This document shows, in pieces, positions 1 to 10,619 of a stretch of DNA of 64,000 nt (positions are counted from its first letter, which is position 1; the number at the start of each line of letters is the position of its first letter). The DNA is from Effrenium voratum. Lineage: Eukaryota; Sar; Dinophyceae; Suessiales; Symbiodiniaceae. The stretch is from NCBI GenBank assembly GCA_963377175.1, contig CAUJNA010001890.1, positions 1,015,815 through 1,079,814 of the forward strand, given 5' to 3'. A program made the translations under genes and the position numbers. Below the pieces are notes generated by a model. It saw nothing but the letters and a program-made list of their open reading frames with translations. It did not search any database and was not told the DNA's origin.

Positions 1-180
1 ACACAAACACAAACAAACACACAAACAAACAAACAAACAAACAAACAAACAAACAAAGAAACAAAGAAACAAAGAAACAAACAAACAAACAAACAACCAA
101 ACAAACAAACAATCAATCAATCAAACAAAGAAACAAACAAACAAACACACAAGCAAACAAACAACACGACAACAGAACAC
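1..180. repeat. (CAAA)n microsatellite
   Basis: A nearly pure run of ACAAACAA units with a few AAGA and CAAT variants. It runs off the left edge of the window, so its full length is unknown. Confidence 0.95.
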
Positions 181-188
181 AAAACACG

Positions 189-470
189 ATGCCACTGGGT
201 GCCGCTGGGTGGCCCATCCACTACCTCGCAGTGTCGGTCCAGTACCGCCAGCAGGGCATCATCCCGGTCCTCGCGTTGTTGCTTCGGCCGTGGGTCTGGG
301 AGCCTTCTGGTTCACTTCCCACTCTCAGAAAGGACCCTCCATTGCAGTGGCCCAGGCCGCCATTGACAGCACCTCAACACAAGCCCTCAAATCAGTGCCC
401 GAGGGCTCCCAGAAAAGGACAAGAACTTGGTGGTTCTTCACTTGGAAAAAGGGTGTGTGCGAGGACGGGT
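189..470 (+). CDS. candidate exon(s), unknown protein
   Basis: The stretch right after the microsatellite is GC3-rich and open in two plus frames. The first frame reads WPIHYLAVSVQYRQQGIIPV. A second frame becomes protein-like after the acceptor TTCCCACTCTCAG at about 328 (KGPSIAVAQAAIDSTSTQAL). The pattern fits an exon, a short intron and a second exon. No family is recognised and the boundaries are uncertain. Confidence 0.35.
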
Positions 471-570
471 GATTTGTTCGCCATGCTGCCTGGAGTTCCA
501 TGCCTGGCTTGGAGATGTGGCTTGCGTTTAGAGATGGATTTGCGACCAAACCCACGTACCTGGACCTGAA

Positions 571-1565
571 AGAGCTACACACTAACACAGTTGAAATTCA
601 CCAGCCATGCTGGTTGCAATAGCCCATGTTTAAGGGAATTTGAGGGTCCAGATAAATAATAGCTTCCTGGACCTTCAAGCTCCCGAACCGAATTCCAGTG
701 GTTTAGCGCGCGTTGGACATACAAAGTAAATACACCTCGCAGCACTTGCCAACGCGCCGGCTGCATGAAGAAGCTTACCCCTGCAAAGCCTGATTGAATC
801 TGTCAAAGGCCGCGAGCATTGCTGCAATAGTGTGATGCTTAGGAGTTTTAAGGGTTTCAGGTTTTTGCGGCAAAAAGTGCTAATATCCAGTCAAAGGCGG
901 AAACAACGTGTTTTTTCAGGAGGACGAAGGTTCAGGTTCATTTGTTCCAAGGGATGCACACGCAACTAAGAACAGTGCAGTGCCTAGAGGTAAAACGTAG
1001 TTGCCCACTGTAGTGGCAACTGGAAGCAGCGCCTTTGCATTAGGACCCCTTAAGTCTGCGCTTTCAATATAGGACCTCAGGTCTGCGCGCTCAATGAGTT
1101 TAATCTGAGCTGTTACTGGTCGTGATGCCCCCCCCTCCCTTCCTCAAAACACGATGATCTTCCTTGAAGGTAACTATAAATCATGTTGACAGAGTGGGTC
1201 TTTCCCCTTGGATTCCACACTTTGCAGGCCGGGGCCAAGGCTCTACCAAGATATGATTGGACGACTTTGTTGGTTGGATCGGGTCCCAGAGTGATTCTCG
1301 CCAGGTACGGGATGACACTCTTACCCCTTAAAACTCCAAGCCCTGGGGAAGTTAATCTTTTACAGACATATAGCCCATGTTACCCAAAAAGTTTGAAAAG
1401 TTGTGTTTTTAAGAGGTAAGCACTTAAAAGACCATAGTACCAAGGGACCCTTGGGCTTTTTCTGGCTCTCAGGGATTCAGGGGATGACACCCTTCAGCCA
1501 TCTTGTCTGGTTTCCGAGCGGGTCGTTCAGTTCATTCCCGCCGCTGGTTTCCAGAGAACCTACAT
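571..1565. other. stretch without a convincing gene
   Basis: Mixed composition. It holds a diverged IE-B copy near 590-700, a two-unit repeat near 1040-1097 and an acceptor-like CCACACTTTGCAG near 1210, but no reading frame with exon character. Confidence 0.5.
1040..1097. repeat. two-copy tandem repeat of about 29 bases
   Basis: TAGGACC…GTCTGCGC…TCAAT occurs twice in direct succession with several differences. Nothing links it to a gene. Confidence 0.6.
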
Positions 1566-1680
1566 ACTGTGGATGGAGGAACTCCGGCACCACCTCCGAA
1601 ACCCAACGGACAGATGCGATTCCCCAACGTAAATACCAACAAACCGGTGGTATTGAAATATGGATTCATTTTGTGGCGCG
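1566..1680. mobile_element. IE-D element, diverged
   Basis: It starts CTGTGGATGGAGGAACTC and runs to a GGTATTGAAATATGGATTCATTTTGTGGCGCG end. Family D has inverted ends CTGTGGATGGACG…CGTCCATCCACAG. The right end of this copy is decayed. Confidence 0.55.
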
Positions 1681-1701
1681 AAAGCTGGATCTTGCAACCT
1701 A

Positions 1702-2339
1702 CTAACTCCCCATGCCGTCCTTGGCGGTCTGCAGCGCGTTGGGCGGCCCCGGGCGCTTTGGATCAAAGGCGTCCGGGCGGATGTTGTAGCTGGCGAGCGT
1801 GGGCTTGCTGGCCACATCCAGGTTCATGGCCCCGCAATGGCAGCGCTCGGGGCCAAGAACCACAGAACCCCCCGGAGTCCTTTTCGGAAAACCACCGCTT
1901 TCTTGGGGTAAATGCATCGCGCAGTTTTGTTTGTGAGGGTTACTGGAATTTGTGGGCGCTTGAAAGTGCTTGGACGCGGTCTTTGTTTTGGGCACCTTCA
2001 GTAAACAACCTCTCAAAGCCCTCTCACAGCTACGTTCGGCCGCGTCACTTCGCGTGTAAAAGGCGAGCGCCGCGCGGGCGCGGTGAAACCTAAGAGCTGC
2101 GGGGCGTCGTCGCAAGCGATGGCGGTGCGCATGTGGGTACCTGGAATTTTGCGGGTTCCAACCTCAAGTTGGGTTATTACAACCCACAATTCTGGCTGGC
2201 GACTTCCATCCTTTTCTGGGCTCTTTGCGGGTCCAGGTTGCCGTCCGGCTTCGGCGCCCTGAGGTTCCTCGCACGACATCCCAAGAGCATCATAAACCCT
2301 GAGCCAAAGGGTGAGAGCGCCATCAAGTAAACTATGTTG
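1702..2339 (-). CDS. three-exon gene 3' part, unknown protein
   Basis: Three minus-strand exons join in one frame. Exon 1 (2339-2242) follows acceptor CCTTTTTTAG and reads NIVYLMALSPFGSGFMMLLG and on to PKPD. Exon 2 (2140-2026) follows TTCCAG and includes THMRTAIACDDAPQLLGF. Exon 3 (1879-1702) reads LGPERCHCGAMNLDVASKPT and ends MGS then TAG. Intron 1 (2241-2141) is GC-AG and is an IE-B element. Intron 2 (2025-1880) would need a GA donor. Phases agree at both joints (GGT and GTG). GC3 is high. No domain is recognised, and the true 5' end may lie upstream of 2339. Confidence 0.55.
2141..2241. mobile_element. IE-B element acting as intron
   Basis: The ends are TACCTGGAATTTTGCGGGTT and GGGTCCAGGTTGC on the plus strand. 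On the minus strand the element reads GCAACCTGGACC…AAAATTCCAG, so donor GC and acceptor AG lie in its terminal repeats. Confidence 0.6.
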
Positions 2340-2344
2340 CTAAA

Positions 2345-3230
2345 AAAGGCCTCCAAGTTTTGTGTTGTCTTTTCTTTCTTTTTTTTTGCTGGGGAAGGGG
2401 GGGGCGGCCCACTGCAACAAACAAGGCTAGCCTAAATTATACCGGCAAGAGACCCCACACAGAGTGGGGGAAGGCATCATAATAGAACAGCAAATTATAT
2501 CTTAAAGATGAAACAGGTGAGGCAACATAGACAATGAACGACAACGGCTACGTTATGAAATGTTATGAAGACTATGCGTGAGAACAGAGTGTCAGGAAGA
2601 TAGTTCTGTGCTTATGATTAAACTGTGAAGATGGTAAGTAGGTATCTATGAGATGGTATCAAGGGGGAAGTGATCATATAAGACATGCAACAATAAAACC
2701 GCTTTTTCCTGATAAATACCATGTACGATAACCACGATGTCCAGAGTATATCCGTATTCATCTTGCGCATAATCATGATATCTATAGCTTTAGCACAGAA
2801 ACATGATGCATTCTAAGCCAGAACCAAGGAATGGGGCCAAACAAAAATAGTGGAGACTTTCAGCGTGAATGACCGAGTAGAAATCGTAATCATAGAAGGC
2901 ATGAACAAAAACCTGAAGGCTGCACCAAACCACACCTTAACCTATCGACAACATAGCTTTGAGGAAAAAGGGCGCAGTTGCAAACAAAATCAAAGCGCCA
3001 CCTTTTTGGTACCATGAAACATTACAAGCAAACCTGGCCATGTCAGTCTGTCTTTTAGGGCAATCCCGAAAACGTGTTCACCAACCAGAAGAGGGTGTTT
3101 CCCCAAAAGAAACACGCCGTATGTCTTCCTGGAGTGTTCATGACCCGTTAAACATGCCCTGTTTACTTTGATAGACCAAGTTTGGTCAGGGTGACAAGGG
3201 ACCAGGGAGTCTCCAAGTTGTTGTTTGTCC
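2345..3230. other. AT-richer stretch without a gene
   Basis: Lower GC than its surroundings and no open frame of exon character on either strand. A T-rich then G-rich tract lies at 2365-2412. I see nothing further. Confidence 0.55.
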
Positions 3231-3413
3231 GGGTACTGTGGACGGATGTTCTAGCAAGCCCTGGAATGATATGATTCCGCTGCAAATATCAACGCGCAAT
3301 GGTTTACCATCCCCCCATCTCAAACCTGGGTTTCCTACCTCGTTTCACATGATGGTGTCCCCTGGTTGCCTACTGTCGCAACTTTTGGGGGCATCCTTTT
3401 CTGGGTTTTCAAA

Positions 3414-3574
3414 TTAAGCAAGAAAGTTGACGGGTGTTTCACAAAAAGGTCTCGAAACGCAAGCGGGCACCTCTCGCTCCTTTTTGCCATCGCGCTTGCG
3501 CCTGAGAGGTCGCACGCTCTTCAGTAGCCACCTAAGCTGGCAGCTTAGATCACCCACCCAACGATCTGCGGGGA
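3414..3574 (-). CDS. terminal exon, basic C-terminus
   Basis: The frame is open from acceptor CCATTTACTGTAG to a TAA at 3414, 52 codons plus stop. It reads ADRWVGDLSCQLRWLLKSVR, then a basic patch LRRKRDGKKEREV, and ends PVNFLA. The acceptor is supplied by the end of the IE-D element directly upstream. No family is recognised. Confidence 0.5.
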
Positions 3575-3743
3575 CTACAGTAAATGGTTGCGAAACCCTC
3601 TTCTTGCACCACCATTCAGAAACCCAACAAGATGATTTTCGGAACAAGATGATTTTCGGAACCCCTTTAAAATGCAAACAAACGTTGTGGTTACAACAGT
3701 GGTTTCATTTTGTGGTGCGAAATGGGATTTCGATGCCATCCAC
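3575..3743. mobile_element. IE-D element with internal duplication
   Basis: The minus-strand ends are GTGGATGGCATCG and CCATTTACTGTAG, a GT-AG pair. The copy is longer than its relatives because AAGATGATTTTCGGAAC is present twice in tandem near 3630-3660. The two flanking frames do not join in phase, so an indel or a missing exon is likely. Confidence 0.6.
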
Positions 3744-3957
3744 AGTGCTAGTACAGCCGCTTTTGGGGACCCCTGGGCTTTCATGAAAAGGAAACATGGG
3801 AGATCTTGCAAACGAATGCCACAGCTTGCTGGTCGCTAGTCAACTGACAATGTGCCTAATTGTCACTCGCAAACCATCAAATAGAAAATAAACCCTGTGA
3901 ATCATGGGGAATACCAAGCAATACCTGGTTGGTGGACAGAAATCCGAGGTGGTGTAT

Positions 3958-4113
3958 TTACGCCGCTTGTCCGAAAGCCTCAGCTAAGGAGCTGAACTTG
4001 GAGAAGACAATGATGGCGCAGGCAACGCAGAAGAAGTTCAGCACGAAGAAGCAGATGCTGCTCTTCAGGGCAAACCTCAGCGAAGACTTCGCGGAAGACA
4101 GCATGTACATTAT
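3958..4113 (-). CDS. terminal exon with one membrane helix
   Basis: An open frame of 51 codons ends at TAA (3958). It reads KSSLRFALKS, then a strongly hydrophobic helix ICFFVLNFFCVACAIIVF, then SKFSSLAEAFGQAA. This suggests the C-terminal membrane segment of a membrane protein. The acceptor TTTATGCAAG lacks a clear pyrimidine tract, so the 5' end is uncertain. Confidence 0.45.
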   Translation of the reverse strand: MMYMLSSAKSSLRFALKSSICFFVLNFFCVACAIIVFSKFSSLAEAFGQAA

Positions 4114-4733
4114 CTTGCATAAATGGTACCCCGCCAATGGACCCTGGTTGGGTGAGCTTCCGCTGTTTTGCCAGTGTTCTATGACTTTTTGCCTCCTTGA
4201 TTTTGTGGAAATTGAGGGGAGATATGTATGCGCCATATGTATGCATACATAAACATACATATGTAATGTAAGCAATGATATCAACATCTGCTATCTGACA
4301 GAGTGTGGAGTCTTGAGACAATTCTGGAATTGTTAAAGACCTTTAAACATTCTGGGATTCAAGATTCCAGATTCAAGAATAGGAGAAAATTCTTTTTGGG
4401 AATCAATATTCCCGGTTTTCAACACATACTTCTGCAACCAAGTATGCGCACCGATCTACAGTCATTTAATCTGCAACCCTCCAAGTTCCCGCAATGGCTG
4501 GATTCAAAGTGAGAGGACGAGATTCTCAGCAGTCTTTTTGTGAAAGGTTTCAATTTTGCATCTTCAATCCAGTTGTAAAACACTGCCTACGATTTAGAAC
4601 AACCTGAAAGGTTTTTGGGGCTGGCCAGGATTCAGGAAAGTTGCCTGCAGTCTTGGATTGTGAATCCTCAATCCAGTGAAGCCCATCTCATGGCAACTAG
4701 CAGTCTTCTTACAAGTGACTGGCATTCTGCTAG

Positions 4734-4822
4734 AAGGACCGGACGGCATGGAGATTCGTGTGGCGCGATCCCCCGCACTTTTTCCAATCAGCGTGTTCCG
4801 CTCCAATGTGGCAGCCTGCAAG
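4734..4822 (+). CDS. small internal exon, unknown protein
   Basis: It lies between acceptor GGCATTCTGCTAG and consensus donor AAG|GTAGGG. The frame reads GPDGMEIRVARSPALFPISV then FRSNVAACK. GC3 is high compared with its AT-richer flanks. No partner exon was identified. Confidence 0.45.
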
Positions 4823-5048
4823 GTAGGGCTTTGTTTTTCCGGGATTTGGATGAAAACTAACCTTTATCTTTCTTCTGCGCTGGGTTTGGGGTTTCCTTTC
4901 AGGTTTGGGGCTTTCCTTTTCACGACTTGGCTTGAAGGCTTCCAGTTGGGGTTCCCCTTCAGGTACTCCACCAGAAGAAGCTTTATGGCGGGTGCTTTTA
5001 ATGTTTAGGGTTGCCTCGATTTCCAACTCAGGCTCTCTCTATCAGGGC

Positions 5049-5509
5049 TCACCAACTATCTGATCGGAAAGGCGTCCAGGACTGTCTGAAAAGTCGGCCA
5101 GCTAAATGTTGTTGCAATGTCGAAAAGGATTGGTCTTTGGCAGCTTTGCCATCCCACAGTGCTTTCAGTCGGCACTTGTAGACACCTTCGGTGCCAGGAA
5201 GCTTCGTTGCTTTTGCAGCGCATGTTTAAGCTGACGGTTTGAATCCGTAAATTGCCGCGCAGATCAAACAAAAACTAAATGTTGAAACGAACATGTCGGT
5301 TTCAACAATTGGTCCTTGTTCTGGGCCACGCGCATCGGTGGCACCGCTCATGGTGGCACCACTCGTGCGATGCGATTCGGGATCGGCGACGGTGCTGTTG
5401 ATGGCATGACCTTGCCCTGGATGCCTGTGACCGTGCGGACCTGCGCAGGCGGGCAAGGGCTCCTGCACAGAGTGCACCGGCTCCGGCATCTCCGTGGCCG
5501 AGAGTGGTC
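5049..5509 (-). CDS. two-exon gene 3' end, unknown protein
   Basis: The upstream exon (5509 to about 5313) follows an excellent acceptor CTTTTTCTTTCAG and reads ATEMPEPVHSVQEPLPACAG, then a His-rich GPHGHRHPGQGH. The terminal exon (5209-5049) reads TKLPGTEGVYKCRLKALWDG and ends SDSW then TGA. The frames join if a GA donor after CAAG (near 5312) is used. A GT donor at 5306 would not keep phase. The last 50 residues look like a folded basic domain that I cannot name. Confidence 0.5.
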
Positions 5510-5791
5510 CTGAAAGAAAAAGACAGATTAGGCATACTCAAAACCTTTTTATTTACAACAAAACTTGCCACAACTTTAGTTTTTAACGATCAAGATCAAG
5601 ATTCTGTTTAGTAAGCTCCCTCAAACCACGTTTGCCTGAAAAGGCCCCTTGTAAAAAAAAAATGATATGATGCATTTTGACCAATAATGCTTTTCCCGAG
5701 ACCGTTCCAGAAAATGTCAAAATCAAAGGGCGCAAAAGGAAAGGTGTGGCACAAAGATTAGGGCTTTAGAACCTGTGGATGCTTTGAACTG

Positions 5792-6590
5792 CTATTTTGA
5801 CTTTTCAACCGGCTTGTCCTGCTTCTGCACGGTCTCCGGCATGTCCATGAGAGCGTCCTTGTCCCTAGGCGCCTTCTTGATGCGCACCTTGTCCTCACTT
5901 TCGCTCCATTTCCTTCTTGCTCATCTCCTTCTTGCTCATCTCCTTCTCGCTCTTCTCCTTCTCGCCCTTCTTCTTGCGCACCGTGTCCTCATTCACAATG
6001 CCCCTTTTGTTGCTCTCAGTCATGATGTCCTTCTTGTCTTTATCCTTGTCCACAGGAAGGGCCTTGTTCCTCCTCCTGTTCTCCATCTCCTTCTCCACCA
6101 GCATGACCTTCTTGGTCTGCTTCTGGTCTTCCTTCTTGTCCACCATCATGCCCTGCATGCCCTCCTTCTGCTTTTGCTTCTTGGCCACCATCATGCCCGT
6201 CCACCTTCCGCTTTTTCTTCTCAACCACCATCATGGTGTCCTCCTTCTGCTTCTTCTTGTCCACCATCATGCCCGTTGTGTCCCCCTCCCGCTTCTTCTT
6301 GTGTCCACCATCATGCCCGTCGTGTCCAGTTCTGCTTCTTCTTTCACCACCATGCCCTTCTTGCCCCCCTCTTCTTCAGCATCAGGGTGGATGCCCTTCT
6401 TGTCCTCCTTCTGCTTCTTCTTCTCCACCATCATTCCCTGCATGTCCTCCTTCTGCTTTTGCTTCTTGGCCACTAACCTGCCCTCCTTGTCCTCCCTTCT
6501 GCTTCTTGTCCGCCTTGCGTCTGATTCTTCTTGTCCGCCTTCTGCGTCTTGTCTGCATTCTGATTCTTCTTTCCCTTGGCCTAACATGCA
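5792..6590 (-). pseudogene. Lys/Glu-rich repeat protein, frame-broken
   Basis: The minus strand encodes Lys/Glu/Gln-rich repeats such as KKQKQKEGMQGMMVDKK and KKQKQKEDMQGMMVEKKK. DNA copies of the repeat lie near 6142-6202 and 6428-6488. The coherent peptide jumps between frames near 5903, 6225, 6270 and 6520. The tail reads EDKVRIKKAPRDKDALMDMP and ends VEKSK then TAG at 5792. A possible acceptor (TGCATGTTAG) lies near 6583. At least four frame breaks make decay the simplest reading. Short repeat-tract introns or sequence errors are alternatives. Confidence 0.5.
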
Positions 6591-6599
6591 ACAATAACA

Positions 6600-7690
6600 C
6601 CCAAGCCTTGGCTGCAACATGGTTTTGAGATAGCTGCCACATGTCATGAGATGAGCTTAGTGGTAAAGCGCTTTCAAGTGCTAGAATAACAAGAATGTTG
6701 TTCGGCGTTGGCCAGGGTTGACGGCTCTCAGGAAAGTTGTTTGTGTGATCTTCAATTTGTTACATTGGAAAAATATGTTCAGGTGGTTCGCGATCCGGTG
6801 GAAACACTTCAAGTTCTTAAACGGGTTTTCACGTGCTTCTGGTGAGTGTTCTGCTTCATGTAAGCTATGCTCATGTTGACTCTTTTCCAGGAGGTAAAGG
6901 TAGGTGCAATGCTGAAAACACTGTAATTCACAAAAAATATGAAGAGGCGCAGGATCATGAGGGGTACTGTATGTGTGTATGTGTGTGTGTGAATATATAT
7001 ATATATATATATAGAGAAATATGCATGTTCACACACCATCCCCCCCTAAACTCCTGTCCACATCTGCTCATCTACTACCTCTGCTTTTGATATAGAATTA
7101 ATTTTGAGTTCCTGTCCAAAGAAGACTTTCAATACAACTGATTTACCTAGAATCCCTGTTTCGAGATAGTTTTTGAAGCTGAACCTCTAATCCCTGAAAT
7201 TTCGACGTTGGAAGACTGTCTAACAAGTATAATTTCGGACCTTTCTTCTGCTACAAAGGGGCCTAAAATGTGTAGCAATATTTAACAGGCATTATATTTG
7301 ATAATTAGTTTCTATTCAACGGTCATCCAAAGCGAATCGAATTACGTGTGGCAACAAAACTCATCTATAATTGTTGCTGAAGATTAGTTGGATTTTACCC
7401 GAAAATATGTTCGCATGTTGAGGTAACCCCTAGTTGGAGAAATGTTTATTTGAGTACTGCCTGGCCATAATGCGCATTGTGGACAAGTATATCCTTACTC
7501 AATTCTATTCAAAAATCCAGGTCTCGTTGAAGTAAAATCCTATTTGGACAGATCTTATTGGGACATTTCGGAGGACTCCGAACTCCAACTTATGAGGCTT
7601 TGGGAGCCCAGAATTGAACACTTAATTCATCATCACTAAAGACGCATCAAAATCAGCGTCCTTGGGGGGGGTGCATATATATATATATAT
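6600..7690. other. AT-rich intergenic stretch with microsatellites
   Basis: It holds (TG)n at about 6968-6990, (AT)n at 6995-7012 and (AT)n at 7675-7700. No exon-like frame was seen. This is the longest low-GC stretch in the window. Confidence 0.6.
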
Positions 7691-7701
7691 ATATATATAT
7701 G

Positions 7702-7888
7702 GGTATAGTATCGTTAAGAGTTGCTTGGGGCTCCACCATACGCTTTCCGGCGGGGGGACCCTCTCAGCACTGTATCCATCCCGCTCAGCACTGTATTCAT
7801 GCTAGCCAAGTCATAAACACACCCAGGCAAAGATGGGAGGTTCCAACGTGCAGTTCGTACTGCGTTCAACTCTTAACGATACTATACC
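7702..7888. mobile_element. MITE with perfect 22-base terminal inverted repeats
   Basis: 7702-7723 is the exact reverse complement of 7867-7888; the left end begins GGTATAGTATCGTTAAGAG. The element sits inside a TA microsatellite on both sides. Inside, GCTCAGCACTGTAT…CAT occurs twice in tandem. It has no coding capacity. The perfect ends imply recent movement. Confidence 0.85.
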
Positions 7889-7971
7889 GTGTATTTATAT
7901 ATGTATATACATGTATGTTAATATATATATATATGTATGAACATATTGAAGGACATATGTGTGCTTTTCAG

Positions 7972-8313
7972 GGACGAAGACGACGGGGCTCGCTCATGGG
8001 CTTGCTCAACCGGGGGTCAGCGATGGAATGTGATGGATTCACCTCCCGTTGAGGATCCTGGCCACACTATTTATGGCGAATGGACTGTCCCCCGCCAGAC
8101 TTTCCTTTACCCGGGCTTTGATTTTGGCTCAGGCGTTGTTCAATCTCTCACTTGTTTCCGCATTATTATTATTGTTTTTTTCGCAGGCCCTGCTCTTGTC
8201 TCCAACACGAAGTCATTTCCGAAGAACTCAGGGCGGTGCATCAGGCCAGCATGGGTCCACTCTTCAGTGAGGGCCACCTGGCAATGGACAGCTCGCCCAA
8301 AGAACAAAAATGA
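7972..8313 (+). CDS. two-exon gene 3' end, unknown protein
   Basis: Exon 1 follows acceptor GTGTGCTTTTCAG and reads DEDDGARSWACSTGGQRWNV, then PPVEDPGHTIYGEWTVPR. The terminal exon starts after a very strong acceptor (TTGTTTTTTTCGCAG, 8186) and reads CLQHEVISEELRAVHQASMG, ending SPKEQK then TGA at 8311-8313. The joint keeps phase if a GA donor at 8098 (CA|GACTTT) is used. Intron 8098-8186 carries no recognised element. The protein is not recognised. Confidence 0.55.
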
Positions 8314-8497
8314 ACCTGGAGTTTTTTGTCTGCCTCTTTCAAAATGGGATTTACTCAAAAGAAAGGGGTGACCCCAGGTTTGAAGGGTCAGGAGGAGATT
8401 CCAGGAAGCCTAAGGAGACTCCAGAAGCCCAGGAGCTTTCCCCAGACCGTGGTCCAAAAACTGTTGGAGGGCTCCCTCTATTTCCCCCCTTAAGCAT

Positions 8498-8608
8498 CCT
8501 TGGTTGACGTTGGGTTAGGGGAGCACAAATTCAAATTTTAGCAGTTGAGTGGTTGGATTTCAACCACTAAACCACAATAAGCAACAATGCAAAATGTTTC
8601 CCAACGAC
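8498..8608. mobile_element. IE-J element
   Basis: One of three copies (also 20190 and 27832) that start GGTTGACGTTGGGTTAGG and end GTTTCCCAACGACAACCATG. It contains the inverted pair GTGGTTGGATTTC / CCACTAAACCAC. Confidence 0.65.
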
Positions 8609-8814
8609 AACCATGCATCACTGACAGGGCTCACTTGAGTGTCGAAGAAATCTATTTAGGTTTGCTTCTACTTCTGGTTGACTACACAGGTTTATATTTG
8701 GAGTCCCCGAATCTGAGCACAATATCACAAATGGGTCTGTGACCCATTTCTTTATTTGGGGTAATGATTGGTAATGTTTAATTCGGATCAGATTCGGAGA
8801 CTCCACGTAGGCAC

Positions 8815-8908
8815 TGGACGGACCCTCAAACTACCCATAAAAGAGAGAGTTCACCAACCAGAATTGTGGGTTGCAACAACCAATTTCTAAGTTGGAATTT
8901 TGAGACTC
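8815..8908. mobile_element. IE-B element
   Basis: GGACCCTCAAACTACCCATA at the left and AAGTTGGAATTTTGAG at the right match the family B ends, with a central GTGGGTTGCAACAACC. Confidence 0.6.
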
Positions 8909-8909
8909 C

Positions 8910-9860
8910 ATAGCCCGTTTTGTGTTACCCCATAAAGGCTCCCGACTCTGACTGCCCTGCAAGCCGCTATTTCAGCGATCCCGTGTCCCTAGAATCGGAT
9001 AAGGTCTGTTCCAACCCAAAAGCTCAACCGAATTCCCAGACCACCCAAAATCGTTTGACATTGGGTTGTGACGTGATTCGAAAGGCTTTTGTCGGCACTG
9101 AAACCCTTAGGAGACCAGGTCTAGGTGTAGAAAACAACAAATGCCGACAAAAAAACAAAACCATATAAAGTGGCCAAGGAGCTTCTGAACCAATTTTTAA
9201 GGTTGGAATTTTGAGGGTTGCCCTGCACTGGAGGGCCCTTTCTCGTTCGGCTGTCCTCGAGTCTTCAGGGGCCCAAACGCTGCCTGAAAACTGAAATGCC
9301 AACACAGACCCGCTCGCTGATGGTCCATTCGGTGGAAAACTAAAACAACAGCAGCTCTATCACAGTGAAAATATGATGTTTCACGGTCCAAAATCATAGG
9401 GCAAACCAACATGCATGTTCCATGAGCTACCCAACATCACACGGTTCACAAGTTGGGGACCCTACAGACCACTCCCCCAAAGACCCGCCCAAGGGTTGGG
9501 CTCTTTATCCTTATGCAGCAAAATAGGGCGAACTCGGCCAAAATACGGCCCTCACCCTTCCAACGACTACTTCCAAATTTATTCGGCCGCAAAACCTTCT
9601 CAGGAACCCTGAACAGACTTGCACCTCTTTCGACCCAATGGGAACGAGTTGGTTGACAGTTGGCACAAACAAAGCCAATGTGTTGCAAAACAAAGTGCAA
9701 TAAGCCCAAAATGTTTCAATTTTCTGCTTTTTTTTCGAGGTTACCCCTTTTTTTGGAGGTTTCAAAGGGAAACCAAAAGCAAAACACCCTGGTGACTAAC
9801 TTATTTGATGACTCGGAGCAGTGAAATACTGTGGATGGCTGCGAAATCCATTTCGCACAA
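8910..9860. other. stretch without a convincing gene
   Basis: Several weak open frames in both directions, none with consistent GC3 or paired splice sites. A T-rich tract lies at 9727-9765. Confidence 0.4.
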
Positions 9861-9861
9861 C

Positions 9862-9952
9862 TCCATCCGACAAACCGCCGACCAACCGGTCGAAAAGCTC
9901 CGCAAGGGCTGCCGGATCTTGGACCCAATGGAAGAACATGGGATGCTCGGCC
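9862..9952 (-). CDS. internal exon, unknown protein
   Basis: It follows acceptor CATCGCCACGCAG and reads AEHPMFFHWVQDPAALAELF, then DRLVGGLSDG. The donor GTTGTGCGAAATGG belongs to a half IE-D element (9827-9861). Length and phase are consistent (1 + 30 codons). High GC3 and the amphipathic helix pattern argue for real coding. Confidence 0.5.
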
Positions 9953-10551
9953 CTGCGTGGCGATGGTCGATGGTCGGCTTGCGCCAAAAACAAAGAGTAA
10001 TGTGGACATCATTCAAGGGGAGATCCTTCCAAGCACATGGAAAGCGGAGCTTATTCAAGTGGAGATGCATCTTTACCAACCACTTTCAAGGCTGCCACAT
10101 ATAGAAGTGAGTGTGTGTCTTTGTGTATACACCTTTCTGTGATTCCGAAATGGGCAATTCCTGTGACTACTTTGCCACGCTGGCTCCCTTGGCATCACAG
10201 AACCCATTTCCCTTAAGTGTGGATGCGGTTGGCCCAAATGGTAATAGGTTCTGACCCACTTGCAGGGTGCACTCCATTGGGCTGTTGATCCCCAGCCCGA
10301 ATCCGCACTTTCTCACCCCAGGTGTCCCCAAGTCTCAGGAGATTTGAGCAAAAATGTGACATGCGGGGGTCCTTTTTGGATGGTTTTAAAGGGAAAGAAA
10401 CGGAAACCTACCTGGAGGGATTGAGAAACACCCATGTGGCCAACAGTTTAAAAGCGCGATGTGTACCCTCGTGGACGGAATTATCCTCCTTGGCAATGAG
10501 GAATCCAATAAATAAGATACCTCCATCCTAGGAATCAACCTATCCTAGACC

Positions 10552-10607
10552 TACCTGGAGTCTCCTTCTTCTGACCCATTTTGGAAGGGTAATGGAGACT
10601 CCAGGTA
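10552..10607. mobile_element. IE-A element, minimal palindrome
   Basis: Only 56 bases: TACCTGGAGTCTCC…GGAGACTCCAGGTA with almost no interior. It is the shortest full copy in the window. Confidence 0.75.
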
Positions 10608-10619
10608 GGATTGAAAAGT

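Noticed and set aside
2285..2330. CACCCTTTGGCTCAGG on the minus strand as a second spliced-leader relict
   Set aside because: Only nine contiguous bases match DinoSL, and a coding frame continues straight through from an upstream acceptor.
3575..3743. In-frame joining of the codons upstream (MKAQGSPKAAVLA) with the 3414-3574 exon
   Set aside because: Every combination breaks phase or meets a stop, so the two are not claimed as one spliced frame.
5775..6597. Long plus-strand ORFs rich in Leu/Ser/His
   Set aside because: They are shadows of the Lys/Glu-rich minus-strand repeats, and their composition follows from CTTCTTGTCC units.
6995..7934. TATATA runs as promoters
   Set aside because: They are plain AT microsatellites. 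Dinoflagellate promoters are not recognisable by a TATA box.
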